NCBI GenBank assembly: GCA_009775355.1
Contig: VSPN01000078.1
Coordinates: 1-5,984 of the forward strand
DNA: 5,984 nt
Reading direction: 5' to 3'
Source of the DNA: Muribaculaceae bacterium
GTDB lineage: Bacteria > Bacteroidota > Bacteroidia > Bacteroidales > Muribaculaceae
Each line of letters opens with the position of its first letter. The stretch's first letter is position 1. The notes under the pieces were generated by a model, which saw nothing but the letters and a program-made list of their open reading frames with translations, was not told the origin of the DNA and ran no database searches. Of the stretch, positions 5,404-5,984 are shown one piece after another. A program made the translations under genes and the position numbers.

Positions 5404-5984
5404 AACAAAAATGGATTGGTAGGAGGTCTAATAACATTGGGGCTTCTTACCTCACAAGTCTGTGGGTACGCACAAGCATCCAATTTTGAAGAATCATCAA
5501 ATATGATTTTTCAAGATACAAAGCGACCTGTCAACACCTTGTCGATTGACAGTACATTAGTTTCCAATCAGTACAAACCTGAATGTTCTAATTTTAATGC
5601 TAAACAGCTAATTTTACCGGGAGTTCTTATAGCTGTCGGTACTTTTGGAGTATACAATGGAACATTCAAAAAGTTAGACACAAACATCAAAAATGGAATG
5701 GATAATCTGCGTGGAAATCATTTCTTCCGTGTCGATGATTATATCCAATATCTTCCTGCCATAACGTACCTGACATTTGGGTCAATCGGTATCAAATCAA
5801 AACATAGTTTTAAAGAACGTGTCGTGGTGGAAGCTACCGCCTACTTAACTATGACAGCGTTTACAAATATCGGTAAATATTCATTCAAAGAAAAAAGACC
5901 GGATTCCAATGCAAGGAATTCGTTTCCCTCAGGACATACTGCCACCGTGTTTACCGGAGCAGAATTAATGAGAGAAGAATATGG
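5401..5984 (+). CDS. PAP2-family membrane phosphatase (3' end outside window)
   Basis: The visible 194 codons encode a type 2 phosphatidic acid phosphatase-like enzyme, which removes phosphate from lipid substrates such as phosphatidate, undecaprenyl diphosphate or lipid A. The first catalytic motif KX6RP is K159...R166-P167 and the second is PSGH at 176-179. The third, SRxxxxxHxxxD, would lie beyond the window edge. Residues 1 to about 26 look like a signal peptide or first membrane segment; further hydrophobic stretches are near 69-85 and 118-132. In-frame ATGs also exist at 5368 and 5395, with a stop at 5362-5364. I prefer 5401, or 5395, because MNKNGLVGGLITLGLLTSQV begins like a signal peptide. 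AGGAGGT at 5421-5427 precedes an in-frame TTG at 5437, but that start would lose the N-region. GC is about 38% in the parts counted, lower than genes to the left. An LpxF/LpxE-like role is possible, not shown. Confidence 0.88.
   Translation, partial: MNKNGLVGGLITLGLLTSQVCGYAQASNFEESSNMIFQDTKRPVNTLSIDSTLVSNQYKPECSNFNAKQLILPGVLIAVGTFGVYNGTFKKLDTNIKNGMDNLRGNHFFRVDDYIQYLPAITYLTFGSIGIKSKHSFKERVVVEATAYLTMTAFTNIGKYSFKEKRPDSNARNSFPSGHTATVFTGAELMREEY

Noticed and set aside
5421..5439. AGGAGGT plus TTG as the true phosphatase start
   Set aside because: It would delete the polar N-region of the signal segment, and strong Shine-Dalgarno use is uncommon here; kept only as an alternative.
1..5984. tRNA, rRNA, CRISPR array
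   Set aside because: No cloverleaf, rRNA core sequence or regularly spaced direct repeats seen on either strand.

Overview
The window looks like chromosomal DNA from a gut-type member of the order Bacteroidales. Three things point there. The proteins are typical of the group: a TonB-dependent receptor, a DUF4421-like outer-membrane protein, a PepSY-like periplasmic protein and an exported DUF362 protein. Two promoters match the Bacteroidetes pattern (TTG, 20 bases, TAnnTTTG). Only one gene has a clear Shine-Dalgarno sequence. GC content is about half or more on the left, so a Muribaculaceae/Prevotella-like source is possible, but genus cannot be fixed from this sequence.

Left part (1-2961), minus strand: a two-gene operon of an exported DUF362 protein followed by a TonB-dependent outer-membrane receptor. 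The genes are 7 bp apart, and the receptor's ribosome binding site lies inside the last codons of the DUF362 gene. A nested hairpin at 8-44 probably ends the transcript. The layout suggests uptake of a metal or cofactor with an associated periplasmic step, but the substrate cannot be read from the sequence.

Middle part (2936-4744): a divergent 149-bp spacer with two palindromic elements leads rightward into a DUF4421-like outer-membrane protein. This gene converges, with a 16-bp gap, on a minus-strand gene for a small periplasmic protein with two PepSY-like repeats. The PepSY-like gene has a textbook promoter and a leader of about 125 nt.

Right part (4745-5984): composition drops to about 31% GC in a roughly 370-bp stretch with no convincing gene, which ends in a strong inverted repeat. 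A near-perfect promoter then drives a PAP2-family membrane phosphatase gene that runs off the window. Between promoter and gene lies a leader of about 220-250 nt that is the most unusual object here. It contains a 116-nt nested hairpin of about 42 base pairs, two 8-bp alternative pairings that exclude parts of that hairpin, and a terminal hairpin containing the likely start codon. It looks like a cis-acting RNA switch or attenuator for a lipid/lipid A-type phosphatase, though a DNA-level folded element is not excluded. Lower GC in the phosphatase gene and its upstream spacer suggests that this end was acquired separately from the left part.
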